Origin: Acidilobus sp. 7A | Lineage (GTDB): Archaea > Thermoproteota > Thermoprotei_A > Sulfolobales > Acidilobaceae | NCBI RefSeq assembly: GCF_003431325.1 | Contig: NZ_CP010515.1 | Span: forward strand, 558,001 to 622,000 | Direction of reading: 5' to 3' | Length of the DNA stretch: 64,000 bases | Part shown: piece by piece, positions 16,968 through 25,519 of the stretch | Layout of the letters: each line of letters starts with the position of its first letter | Position numbering within the stretch: position 1 is the stretch's first letter | Translations under genes and position numbers: made by a program | The notes under the pieces: model-generated | Told to the model about the DNA's origin: nothing | What the model saw: only the letters and a program-made list of their open reading frames with translations | The model's database searches: none

Positions 16968-18475
16968 CTTTCGATGTAGTAATAACCACTGACAGAAGTA
17001 TGATGACTGATCACCATCACCATGAGTTCCTGGGATTTATGACGACAGGCCCGTCCTTCGGGGTCCCAGAGCGGGTCTGGGCCTGGATAGCAGCGCCGAA
17101 GCCTAAGGTGGACAGCTTAGGCAGACCCAAGGTAGCCACCTACGGGCTGAGGAAGATAGAGGCCGCCCTGGTCGACGCCGGCTTTAACGCGGCAGTGGTT
17201 GACCCAGACCATATAGGGAAGCACCTTGACACTATGAAGGTGCTCATGATAGGCCATCACGACTTCTTCGCCTATGGGCCTCCGAGCAGCGAGTGGTGGA
17301 CTATAACAGGAAAGGAGCCCTTCAACAGGGTCAGCTTCAGGAAGTTCATGGAGAGCCCTGTGGTGAGGGAAGCCAAGAGGAGGGGAGTCAAGATAATAGT
17401 CGGCGGGCCGGCGGCCTGGCAGTGGCTCTGGAGCCTTGACGAGTGGAGGAACTGGGGGGTTGACACCGTAGTTGACGGCGAGGCTGAGAAGGTAGTAACG
17501 GACCTTGTGGACAGGGCCATTAAAGGGGAGCCCCTGCCGGACTACATCTATGTCGGCTCCTATGACGTGCCCCCAACGGCCGAGGAGATACCTAAGATAA
17601 AGCATGCGAGCGTCAACGGGCTAGTGGAGATAATGAGGGGCTGTCCTAGGGGCTGCAAGTTCTGCAGCGTCACGCTTAGGCCGTGGAGGTTCATTCCCAT
17701 AGATGACGTTATAGAGGAGATAAAGGTTAACATGAGGGAGGGCGAGAAGGGCATAATACTTCACAGCGAGGACGTGCTGCTCTACTACGCTGATGGTATA
17801 AAGCCAAGGCCTGATGCGCTTATAAAGTTGCATACCGCAATCAGGCAGCTGACGGACGAGCCCATAGGCTGGAGCCACGCCAGCCTGGCCGCCGTGAAGT
17901 ACGCCGAGGATGAGCATAAGTTAATAACAAAGCTGACGGACATTATGTTCTCCAGTGAGAAGCAGAGCTACCTGGGCGTTGAAGTAGGCCTGGAGACTGG
18001 TAGCGTGAAGCTTGCTAGGAAAGTCATGCCAGCGAAGGCGGCCCCCTACCCGGTCGAGAAGTACCCTGAAGTGGTAGAGGACGCGTTCTCCATAATGCAT
18101 GAGCACAAAGTGATACCAGCTGCCACCCTGATAGTTGGCCAGCCCGGCGAGGAGCCGGACGACGTGGTTGCTACGACTGAGCTAGTCGAGAAGCTGAGGC
18201 CGTACAGGAGCCTCATAGTGCCCATGTTCTTCGTGCCTATGGGAGCATTTAAGAACATGGAGTGGTTCAGAAGGAACATGGTAAGGCCGGAGCACGTGGA
18301 TCTGCTGAAGGCCACGCTTAGGCACAGCGCCTACTGGGCTAGGGACATCGTTGACAAGTTCTACCTGAAGGGGACGAGGTACGTCCTCGTGAGGGCTGTT
18401 ATAAAGTGGATCGTGAACTACATAGAGAGGAAGGCCGAAGAAGCAGCCAAAGCCGTGGAGCAGCGTGGAGCGTGA
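16964..18475 (+). CDS. B12-binding-type radical SAM protein
   Basis: 503 residues from a TTG. The N-terminal third has the layout of a cobalamin-binding Rossmann domain (KVLMIGHHDFFAYGP; KIIVGGPAAWQWLW; VDTVVDGEAEKVV). The radical SAM cluster motif is CPRGCKFC, followed by a TIM-barrel half containing GVEVGLETGS and TLIVGQPGEEPDD. The N-terminal DHHHHEFLGF string is unusual. Enzymes of this general type include archaeal lipid-modifying GDGT ring synthases, but I cannot assign the substrate. It overlaps the preceding small gene by four bases and the following flippase gene by 11, forming an operon. Confidence 0.8.
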   Translation: MTFDVVITTDRSMMTDHHHHEFLGFMTTGPSFGVPERVWAWIAAPKPKVDSLGRPKVATYGLRKIEAALVDAGFNAAVVDPDHIGKHLDTMKVLMIGHHDFFAYGPPSSEWWTITGKEPFNRVSFRKFMESPVVREAKRRGVKIIVGGPAAWQWLWSLDEWRNWGVDTVVDGEAEKVVTDLVDRAIKGEPLPDYIYVGSYDVPPTAEEIPKIKHASVNGLVEIMRGCPRGCKFCSVTLRPWRFIPIDDVIEEIKVNMREGEKGIILHSEDVLLYYADGIKPRPDALIKLHTAIRQLTDEPIGWSHASLAAVKYAEDEHKLITKLTDIMFSSEKQSYLGVEVGLETGSVKLARKVMPAKAAPYPVEKYPEVVEDAFSIMHEHKVIPAATLIVGQPGEEPDDVVATTELVEKLRPYRSLIVPMFFVPMGAFKNMEWFRRNMVRPEHVDLLKATLRHSAYWARDIVDKFYLKGTRYVLVRAVIKWIVNYIERKAEEAAKAVEQRGA

Positions 18476-19499
18476 CTTTAGCACAAATGAAAAAGAGGAA
18501 GGTGAAAAGAGTAGCGGCAGCGATAATAGAAGAATGTACATAATTGTTGCAGTTGCTTATTTTGTGGCCTTAGTGCTGATAGTTTTTGAAGTTATAGGGG
18601 GCGGATTAAAGAACATCATCTATTACGTCTCTGGCAGGTACGTCCTGCTGCTTGCGGCAGCCCTCGTAATTTTCGCCGAGGAGTCTTTAAAGAGCCTAAG
18701 GTTCGTCGTAGCCGCCAGGCTAAGGGGCTATAGGCTGTCTCCCTTTAGGGCGTTGGAGGCGCACTTCTCTAGCCTCTTCGTTGGCATGCTTACGCCGGCG
18801 TTCTCAGGGGCTGTGCCTACAGCGGCGGCTGTGATAGGGGACTCTACGCGGGCTCCGCCCTCTGACGCGCTCTCAATAGCGATGGCGGCCACCTTCGCTG
18901 ACTCGATGCTACCGGCACTGGCTTCCATCTACTTCGCGCTTCCTGAGGTGCCGCGGTCAGCCATAGTTGTAGTGATCGCGGTGCTGGTTATAGTCACGTG
19001 GGCTGTGGTCCTCTCCAGTAGCCTCCTGGAGCGCATAATGGGCGGACTGGCTAAGTTTATGGGGAGCAGGGCGGCCAGCTTAGTCAGAGAGGAGACCGAA
19101 AGCTTTAGGAGATCACTGGAGGGCATAGTGACTTCTAGAAGAACTGTGACCCTGATTGTGTTGATATCGGTCACCTCCTATGTGATAGAGGCGCTGTCCC
19201 TTCTGGTAATAACCAGGGGAGGGCTGGCAGGGTTTGTAAGGGACTTCGGCGCTCTCATGATGTCGTACGTTGGGGGCAACCTGCCTACTCCTGGGGGTGA
19301 GGTCGGGGTCGAGTACTCGCTCTCGCTGCTCCTGAGCGGCAGGGAGGCTGTGCTGTGGAGGGTCGCGTATATAATTGTAGCAATGGTGCCGGCGGTCCTG
19401 ATTAATAAAATTATATCGAGCTATGTGGACTATGGAAGCGCGGTTTACTCTCACTATAAGTCCCTGCTGGGCGCAGGCAGACGGCAAGGCCAAACATAA
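18465..19499 (+). CDS. Flippase-like membrane protein (LPG synthase TM family, UPF0104)
   Basis: 344 residues, 7-8 membrane segments after a charged N-terminus. EESLKSLRFVVAARLRGYRLSPFRALEAHFSSLFVGMLTP and GGNLPTPGGEVGVEYSL are hallmark segments of the lysylphosphatidylglycerol-synthase-like transmembrane (UPF0104) family, thought to move lipid-linked molecules. It overlaps the radical SAM gene by 11 bases. A radical SAM enzyme beside a lipid flippase would fit membrane-lipid modification, but this is inference. Confidence 0.78.
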   Translation: MERDFSTNEKEEGEKSSGSDNRRMYIIVAVAYFVALVLIVFEVIGGGLKNIIYYVSGRYVLLLAAALVIFAEESLKSLRFVVAARLRGYRLSPFRALEAHFSSLFVGMLTPAFSGAVPTAAAVIGDSTRAPPSDALSIAMAATFADSMLPALASIYFALPEVPRSAIVVVIAVLVIVTWAVVLSSSLLERIMGGLAKFMGSRAASLVREETESFRRSLEGIVTSRRTVTLIVLISVTSYVIEALSLLVITRGGLAGFVRDFGALMMSYVGGNLPTPGGEVGVEYSLSLLLSGREAVLWRVAYIIVAMVPAVLINKIISSYVDYGSAVYSHYKSLLGAGRRQGQT

Positions 19500-19533
19500 A
19501 AGACCTCCAGGGCGCATCCCCTCAGGGCACGTG

Positions 19534-20829
19534 ATGCAGGAGGGCTTCATAAGCACTAGGGAGGCCCTGGCTAGAGGCGACGGCGAGAGGGTTAAGCTCA
19601 GGGGCTGGGTGTACCGCAAGAGGGACCTGGCCTCAAAGGTATTTGTTGTGATGAGGGACGCTGATGGCGTAATTCAGTGTGTCGTGGACAGGTCAAAGGC
19701 CGACGTCGCTGCTCAGGCAAGCAGCGCTACCATAGAGTCGTCAATAGAGGTCGAGGGAGTCATAAGGAGCGACCCAAGGGCCCCAGGGGGCAAGGAGGTC
19801 GAGGTAGAGAAGTTCAACATAATAGGTTTAGCCGATGACTTCCCGATCAAGGGCGGCGAGAGCATAGATTACCTGCTCGACGTTAGGCACCTGTGGCTCA
19901 GGTCAAGGAAGCTGACCCAGATAATGAGAATACGCGCCACGGTCCTCAAGGCCCTGAGGGACCACTTCACCTCCAACGGCTGGTGGGAGGTAAGCCCCCC
20001 AATATTGACCCAGAGCGCTGTTGAGGGCGGCGCCACTCTGTTCTCAGTTGACTTCTTTGGCAGGAAGGCCTACCTGAGCCAGAGCGCCCAGTTCTACCTG
20101 GAGGTCATGATATTCAGTCTTGAGCGTGTGTGGTCGCTGACGCCAAGCTTCAGGGCGGAGAGGAGCAGGACAAGGAGGCACCTCTACGAGTACTGGCACC
20201 TTGAGGGCGAGGCGGCCTGGATGGACATGCATGACATGATGAAGTTCGTGGAGGGCCTTGTCAAGAGCGCCGTTAAGGCGGTCCTTGACGAGAGGCAGGA
20301 GGAGCTTCAGTTCCTCGGGAGGAACCAGGAGCCGCTCGAGGAGACCCTTAAGTCGTCCTTTGCCGAGGTCACATACGACGAGGCCATAGAGAGGCTTCAG
20401 AGGAAGGGGGTCAATATAAAGTGGGGTGACGACATAGGGGCTGACGAGGAGAGGGTCCTGACTCAGGACGAGCGCGTGCCTTTCTTCCTCACAATGTTCC
20501 CAAAGCACCTCAAGAGCTTCTACATGAAGGTCTGCGACAGGAGGCCTGAGGTGGCGCTCGGCTTTGATCTTGAGGCGCCTGAGGGCTACGGCGAGGTCGT
20601 GGGAGGCAGCCAGAGGGAGGACAGGTATGATGTCCTGCTTCAGAGGATAAAGGAGAACAACCTGAACCCAGACGACTACCAGTGGTACCTGGACCTGAGG
20701 CGCTTCGGCAGCGTGCCCCACAGCGGCTTCGGCCTAGGGGTTGACAGGCTGGTCATGTGGATAACGGGCATTGACCACATAAGGGACGTCATACCGTTCC
20801 CGAGGCTGCGCGAGAGGATTTACCCATGA
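19534..20829 (+). CDS. asnS: Asparaginyl-tRNA synthetase
   Basis: Class IIb synthetase charging tRNA-Asn. The N-terminal OB fold (VKLRGWVYRKRDLASKVFVVMRD) binds the anticodon. Motif 2 region is LTPSFRAERSRTRRHLYEYWHLEGE; motif 3 is PHSGFGLGVDRLVMWITG. The insert VDFFGRKAYLSQSAQFYLE favours the AsnRS branch over AspRS, though the two are close. I chose ATG 19534 because the open frame upstream lies inside the flippase gene. The end overlaps dph6 by four bases. Confidence 0.85.
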   Translation: MQEGFISTREALARGDGERVKLRGWVYRKRDLASKVFVVMRDADGVIQCVVDRSKADVAAQASSATIESSIEVEGVIRSDPRAPGGKEVEVEKFNIIGLADDFPIKGGESIDYLLDVRHLWLRSRKLTQIMRIRATVLKALRDHFTSNGWWEVSPPILTQSAVEGGATLFSVDFFGRKAYLSQSAQFYLEVMIFSLERVWSLTPSFRAERSRTRRHLYEYWHLEGEAAWMDMHDMMKFVEGLVKSAVKAVLDERQEELQFLGRNQEPLEETLKSSFAEVTYDEAIERLQRKGVNIKWGDDIGADEERVLTQDERVPFFLTMFPKHLKSFYMKVCDRRPEVALGFDLEAPEGYGEVVGGSQREDRYDVLLQRIKENNLNPDDYQWYLDLRRFGSVPHSGFGLGVDRLVMWITGIDHIRDVIPFPRLRERIYP

Positions 20830-21602
20830 GGATCTGTGGCCTCATATCAGGTGGCAAGGACAGCGCCTATGCGCTCTACAGGGCCATAAAGGACGGCGCA
20901 GAAGTCGCCTGCCTGGCCTCCATAATGCCCTCAAGGCCTGACAGCTGGATGTTTCACAGGCCCCTCGTGGAGCTCACGAGGCTTCAGGCCGAGGCCATGG
21001 GTTTCGGGGACAGGCACTTCATGATCCCGGTGAGCGGCGTCAAGGAGGCTGAGGTGGAGGAGCTCAGGGAGGGCCTCAGGGGCCTTAAGGCAAGGTACGA
21101 CTTTGATGCCATAACGGTTGGAGGCGTTGCCAGCAGGTACCAGTATGATAGGTTCTCAGCGATAGCAAGGGACCTCGGAGTCAAGGTGTTCGACCCCCAG
21201 TGGGGGGAGGAGCCGGAGGAGTACCTGAGGAGGCTCGTCAGGGAAGGCATAGTGTTTATAATAAGCCAGATAACGACCGCGGGCCTGCCTGAGAGGCTCC
21301 TCGGGGTCCCCGTGCAGGACGAGGTTCAAGTGGAGGAGATACTTAGCCTGTCCAGGAGGTGCGGCTTTCATCCGGCCTTTGAGGGAGGCGAGGCGGAGAC
21401 CTTTGTTGTTGCGGCGCCTCACTTCTCAAGAGGCATATGTCTGAGGGGCTCAAGGGTTAAGATGGCTGAGTACCAATATGCGCTCAGCGTCTCCGAGGCG
21501 CGCCTGTGCGGCGACGTAGTTATAGTAGTTGACTCCGAGAGCTACCTGGTGAGGAGGCGCTCCGAGTTCCTCGCAACGGCTTCTAGGACCTCAGGCACCT
21601 GA
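20826..21602 (+). CDS. dph6: Diphthine-ammonia ligase
   Basis: Last step of diphthamide synthesis on elongation factor 2: amidation of diphthine using ATP and ammonia. N-type ATP pyrophosphatase loop SGGKDS at residues 8-13, and EGGEAETFV in the C-terminal conserved block. 258 residues. ATGA overlap with asnS. Its last 61 bases overlap the 3' end of the convergent TatD-like gene. The diphthine synthase gene lies 2.2 kb away. Confidence 0.9.
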   Translation: MRICGLISGGKDSAYALYRAIKDGAEVACLASIMPSRPDSWMFHRPLVELTRLQAEAMGFGDRHFMIPVSGVKEAEVEELREGLRGLKARYDFDAITVGGVASRYQYDRFSAIARDLGVKVFDPQWGEEPEEYLRRLVREGIVFIISQITTAGLPERLLGVPVQDEVQVEEILSLSRRCGFHPAFEGGEAETFVVAAPHFSRGICLRGSRVKMAEYQYALSVSEARLCGDVVIVVDSESYLVRRRSEFLATASRTSGT

Positions 21603-22273
21603 AGGCCTTTCACTTGCGACACTATCTCAGCTAGATCAGGTAACATCAGCGGCGTCAGCCTTAGGCCGTGGTAGTTGTACGGACCGTCGCTCTCAAAGAC
21701 CATTGAGCCCAGGGGGGTCTCCCTGGCCACGTCCCTCAGCTTTGGCTGAATCTTTATGGCTACGTTTATCGAAATGGCGTAGCCCCTGCCCACAATCCCT
21801 GGTACCAAGTTGAGGGGGCCGCTGTACCAGTGGAACATGGCCCTCTGGACCCCTATCTCAGCAGCCTCCATAAGGGCGTCGCGCCAGGCGTCAGGCGCAT
21901 GTATATTGAGGAGCGCGCTGAGCTCCTTAGCAGCCTCAGCGTAGGCCCTAAAAACCTTCAGCTGCGCCTGCATGCTGTCAACCTGCATGAACTTCCTGTC
22001 AAGGCCTACCTCGCCGATACAGCTGACGCCCTTCCTCGTTGCTAGCCTTAGGAGCTCCCAGGCCTCAGAGATGTCGTGGTTCTTGAGCGACCAAGGATGA
22101 AAGCCTGCGCATGGTATCACGTTGGGGAACCTCTCAGACAGCTCTAGGGTTCTGTTAAAGCTACTCACGTCCTCTGAGACTGCAACTATCTTTAGCTCCT
22201 TAAGCTTAGAGAAAATGTCCTCCACCTCAGCGTCGCCGAACTCATTCAGGTGACAGTGCATGTCATAATACAT
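21542..22273 (-). CDS. TatD-like metal-dependent hydrolase
   Basis: 243 residues. The metal ligands of the amidohydrolase fold are visible: DMHCHLNE near the start, CAGFHPWSL, GEVGLDR, NIHAPDAWRD, FHWYSGP and FESDGPYNY. This fits the TatD nuclease family, although the set is shorter than in bacterial TatD. The 3' end overlaps dph6 by 61 bases in convergent orientation, so one strand's coding tail constrains the other. Confidence 0.8.
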   Translation of the reverse strand: MYYDMHCHLNEFGDAEVEDIFSKLKELKIVAVSEDVSSFNRTLELSERFPNVIPCAGFHPWSLKNHDISEAWELLRLATRKGVSCIGEVGLDRKFMQVDSMQAQLKVFRAYAEAAKELSALLNIHAPDAWRDALMEAAEIGVQRAMFHWYSGPLNLVPGIVGRGYAISINVAIKIQPKLRDVARETPLGSMVFESDGPYNYHGLRLTPLMLPDLAEIVSQVKGLQVPEVLEAVARNSERLLTR

Positions 22274-22413
22274 TGTTCGCCCCGCGCCCTCTAGAGCCTT
22301 GGAATCATTTAAGGGCTACTCAGGCTCCCTGAATGTGAATGCCTTCAAATAAAGGCAACGCCTTTAAGGGGAGGCGGCTTATCTACCCTGGGCCCGGCGG
22401 GGTCCGAGGTCGA

Positions 22414-22491
22414 GGGCCCGTAGTCTAGATTGGATAGGACGCCGCCCTTACACGGCGGAGGTCGCCGGTTCAAGTCCGGCCGGGCCCACCA
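22414..22491 (+). tRNA. tRNA-Val (anticodon UAC), CCA encoded
   Basis: The acceptor arms GGGCCCG and CGGGCCC pair perfectly. The anticodon stem CCGCC/GGCGG encloses CTTACAC with anticodon TAC. The T arm GCCGG-TTCAAGT-CCGGC is canonical. Discriminator A is followed by an encoded CCA (22489-22491). No intron is seen. Confidence 0.95.
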
Positions 22492-22594
22492 CTTCTTTGG
22501 CATTTAATGGGTAATGTTGTGCTACTACTGGAGCTTGAGGTTCCCGTCTTAAAGGCGCTTGAAACCACTTTATGTGACTTCAGGCTTCCAAATA

Positions 22595-22729
22595 ATGATC
22601 TCTGTAGCACTAGTTTTAGTGGGCTCTGTATTCTCATATCTGAGGGGCGGCAGGTATGTCTATGAGGAAAGCTCACAGGTCAGGAGGGGACGGGCAGCGT
22701 TAGAGCCAAGAGAATACCGTAAATTATAA
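22595..22729 (+). CDS. Possible 44-residue single-pass membrane peptide
   Basis: ATG 22595 opens a frame with a short hydrophobic N-terminus (MISVALVLVGSVFSYLRGG) and a charged tail. CACTTTATGTGAC about 25 bases upstream could be its TATA box, giving a leaderless message. It overlaps the end of the protease gene on the other strand. No family match is known to me, so this is a weak call. Confidence 0.22.
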   Translation: MISVALVLVGSVFSYLRGGRYVYEESSQVRRGRAALEPREYRKL

Positions 22730-23747
22730 CGGCCATGACCCCCAGCCCGGTAAGTCTTGACCCCTCCAGCGCTGGACCTGGGTGCCTCCCCCTCGTAAGT
22801 AGCAACAGGAAGAGGGCAATTATGCCGAAGAGGCCAAGAGTCGGCATATAAATGCCAGACACCAGCAGCACTGCTACGAACAGGAGTGATATTGTCATGT
22901 GCCCCTTCTCGCCCAGCGCAGCCCTAAGGACGTGACCCCCGTCGAGCTGGCCCACTGGTATGAGGTTAAGGAAGGTGACGAAGAATACTATGTAAGCGGC
23001 AAAGGTGAGAGGCGACATCTCGACGACGTACCCTGAGGGTGTGTGTATAAAGGCTAGGAGGAGGTCCATGATAACCGGCACTACTGATAGCGACGACCCA
23101 GGGGGCACGGCTGACGCCGGCACTATGGCCGACGTGTGGAGCCCCACCAGCGCCACGGGGATGGCCGCCAGAAACCCTGCTAAGGGGCCCGCGACCCCGA
23201 TCATTGCCAACTCATCAGCTGTGGCGGGCACCCACTTCATGTTAATCACCGCGCCTAAGGTTCCTAGGAAGCCCAGCTGGAGCGGCGGCGCTGGGATTAG
23301 ATATGGCGGACTCCTTGGGACGTCAAACCTCCTCATGAAGATCCAGTGCCCTGACTCATGAATTAGCAGAGGGCCCAGGAGCCCCACCAAGTAGAGGATG
23401 GGGGTCAGCATACCTCCCCCAGGCAGTCCAGCAAGGGCTAGGCCGGAGATGTAAACAGTCACGATAGTTAGTGCCGCGAGGCTAGCCAGCAGGGCCGCGT
23501 TAGACTTCTGGCTGTACTTAACTAATATCAGTGCGAGCGACCCGTCGTTGTCCCTTCTGAGCGCGGGCGCCATACCTAACCTCACGAGCTCCCTGTAGAG
23601 CCCCTTGAAGGAGCTCGTGAGGTCTCCCTTGACGTCGACCACTTTGTACCTGGAGGCCCCTTCACCGAGCTCCGCCCTGTCGGCCACCTCGACGTACTTT
23701 GATATCGTTTGATCAACTATATCCTGCTGTTGTGCGCTGGTCCCCAC
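22680..23747 (-). CDS. Site-2-type membrane metalloprotease (M50)
   Basis: Intramembrane zinc protease. HESGH at residues 130-134 gives the zinc-binding His pair and catalytic Glu; NLIPVGQLDGGH (261-272) supplies the third ligand Asp269. Several hydrophobic segments flank both. A soluble domain of about 80 residues precedes the membrane part. Such proteases release membrane-bound regulators or clear signal peptides. The substrate here is unknown. It stands alone on the minus strand. Confidence 0.9.
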   Translation of the reverse strand: MGTSAQQQDIVDQTISKYVEVADRAELGEGASRYKVVDVKGDLTSSFKGLYRELVRLGMAPALRRDNDGSLALILVKYSQKSNAALLASLAALTIVTVYISGLALAGLPGGGMLTPILYLVGLLGPLLIHESGHWIFMRRFDVPRSPPYLIPAPPLQLGFLGTLGAVINMKWVPATADELAMIGVAGPLAGFLAAIPVALVGLHTSAIVPASAVPPGSSLSVVPVIMDLLLAFIHTPSGYVVEMSPLTFAAYIVFFVTFLNLIPVGQLDGGHVLRAALGEKGHMTISLLFVAVLLVSGIYMPTLGLFGIIALFLLLLTRGRHPGPALEGSRLTGLGVMAVIIYGILLALTLPVPS

Positions 23748-23849
23748 CTAACCTCCCATTATTGGCTGAGGCCCGACTCTAATTAAGCTGACCACAGACA
23801 TAATCGATATCAGCTTATTGTTAAGTGCCTAGCCCTTAACAATAGGGCC

Positions 23850-24701
23850 TTACGAAGAGCGCAGCTGGGAGAGGGCCTTAAAGTATAGGCCGCATGTGTC
23901 CATCATGGCTAGGGTCTCGTTATGCGCCCTAAGCTCGTTGTCAGGTATGGAGTATACGTACTGGAGGAACTCTCTCTCGCTCACGTGAAGCCTCCCAGGC
24001 ACCACCAGGCTCCCGACAGGGACCTCATAGTCACGCAATGGGGCGTCAAGCCTGAGGCGCTTCACGTGGACTTGGTCGTCTATGGAAACTAGGAGCACCA
24101 GGAGCTTTGAAATGAGCGACAGCTGACCCTCCTGAAGAAGCTTCACCAAGGACTCCCTGAGCTCCCTGAGGCCCTCGGAGGGCTTAAGGCTGTTGCCCTC
24201 AGGCGAGACGTCGAGGAGCAGTATCGTGTGAAGCCCACGGCAGAGGTTGCCCAGCAGTTCTATGGCGGCCTCGTCAGCGCTCACCCCCCTCCAGGGGCCT
24301 GGCAGGGTCACGGTGCGGCCGAACTTGTAAAAGTGAAGACCAAGTAACGACTCCATGGAGCATATGCCTGAGACGCCACTAACGACCTTTACCTCAACGC
24401 CCTTCCTTTTGCCCTCAACTACGAGCGAGGAGTGCGTGGTGGCTATGAGTGGGTCACCGGGAACTATAATGACAACATCAAGTGTTTTGGCCAGGTCTAT
24501 TATATTGGCGGAATTGTCCTCCAGGTCCGTCCTTGTTGCCTCCTTAGCTGCTGGGTTCAGCTCTCTGGCAGCTTCCAGAAGCCAGCGTGCTGCTGGCATA
24601 GTGTAGGTGTCCACTAGTACTACATCGGCGCCACTAATTACCTCCTCGGCTTCCTTAGTCAGTTGCGACCTCCTGAGGCCGGCGCCTACTAGGACTAACA
24701 A
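23850..24701 (-). CDS. dph5: Diphthine synthase
   Basis: SAM-dependent methyltransferase of the diphthamide pathway that modifies a histidine of elongation factor 2. The tetrapyrrole-methylase-like fold shows GAGLRRSQLTKEA, IIVPGDPLIATTHSSLV and GVSGICSMESLLGLHFYKFGRTVTLP. 283 residues, usual length. On the minus strand, separated from dph6 by the TatD gene, tRNA-Val and the protease. Confidence 0.92.
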   Translation of the reverse strand: MLVLVGAGLRRSQLTKEAEEVISGADVVLVDTYTMPAARWLLEAARELNPAAKEATRTDLEDNSANIIDLAKTLDVVIIVPGDPLIATTHSSLVVEGKRKGVEVKVVSGVSGICSMESLLGLHFYKFGRTVTLPGPWRGVSADEAAIELLGNLCRGLHTILLLDVSPEGNSLKPSEGLRELRESLVKLLQEGQLSLISKLLVLLVSIDDQVHVKRLRLDAPLRDYEVPVGSLVVPGRLHVSEREFLQYVYSIPDNELRAHNETLAMMDTCGLYFKALSQLRSS

Positions 24702-24855
24702 GGTGCACCCGCTTTCTAAGGCCTTAACGGTAAGTTTAAAGACGCAACAACTTCTTACCCACGTAATGCCTTAAGTATGCTCTTGAGGTAGACCCATAGG
24801 TCTGGCTAAGTAAAGTCATCGAGTGGTGTTTGATCTAGCTAATGCTATTCAATGG

Positions 24856-25359
24856 TTACTTAGAAGGAGCCTTGGTCTTAGCGGCGCACTCAAGCTCGCT
24901 CTCAAGAACATTGGAGAGGTCTTTTGACCACTGGCTGAGCTGGCTACACAGGGCATCGGCATCCTGCGCATATCCATGTTCTCTGAGCTGCTTTATGGAA
25001 CTCTTGACGATGAAGTCAATGAAGTTCATGTACAAAGCGCTCTTCCTCATGATGAGGTCCCTGAACTCCTGCCACCCCTTCTCGGTGAGCGTGTATATTA
25101 TCCTCTTGCCGCCCTTAATTTTGTTCTCCTCAACGTTCGCTACGTCTATGAGGCCTACGTCCTTCATGTAACTAAGGAGCGGGTAAATGGAGCCCGCGGC
25201 TGGCTTCCACTGGTTCATAGTGAGCTCCCTTATTCTCTTTATTATCTCGTAGCCATGCATGGGCCTTTCTGAGAGTATAAACAGCATAAACCAGACTAAC
25301 GTGTCTCTATACTTTACTGCCCCCTTGACCTCCTCGCTAGCTTCGGTCATTAGAATCAA
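24856..25359 (-). CDS. PadR-family transcriptional regulator
   Basis: 167 residues. The winged helix contains MHGYEIIKRIRELTMNQWKPAAGSIYPLLSYMKDVGLIDV and the wing GKRIIYTLTEKGWQEF, the standard PadR block. The C-terminal helices give the dimer. Targets are unknown. PadR proteins often bind dyads near their own promoter. A second ATG three codons later is an equally good start. The 25360-25519 gap holds its promoter and the end of atpI. Confidence 0.85.
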   Translation of the reverse strand: MILMTEASEEVKGAVKYRDTLVWFMLFILSERPMHGYEIIKRIRELTMNQWKPAAGSIYPLLSYMKDVGLIDVANVEENKIKGGKRIIYTLTEKGWQEFRDLIMRKSALYMNFIDFIVKSSIKQLREHGYAQDADALCSQLSQWSKDLSNVLESELECAAKTKAPSK

Positions 25360-25519
25360 CCCTTTAGCTCCGTCTCGCTTTAAAAGGTAAGTATTACAGG
25401 CTTATATATTCTTTTCTATCTAACGATTACCTAAGCTTGGGCGCTCGGTCCTGGTGTCACTCTTCACAATCAAGGGTGTCAGTAATACCAGCTCTCCTCA
25501 CAGCGCCCTCTCTCAGCGG

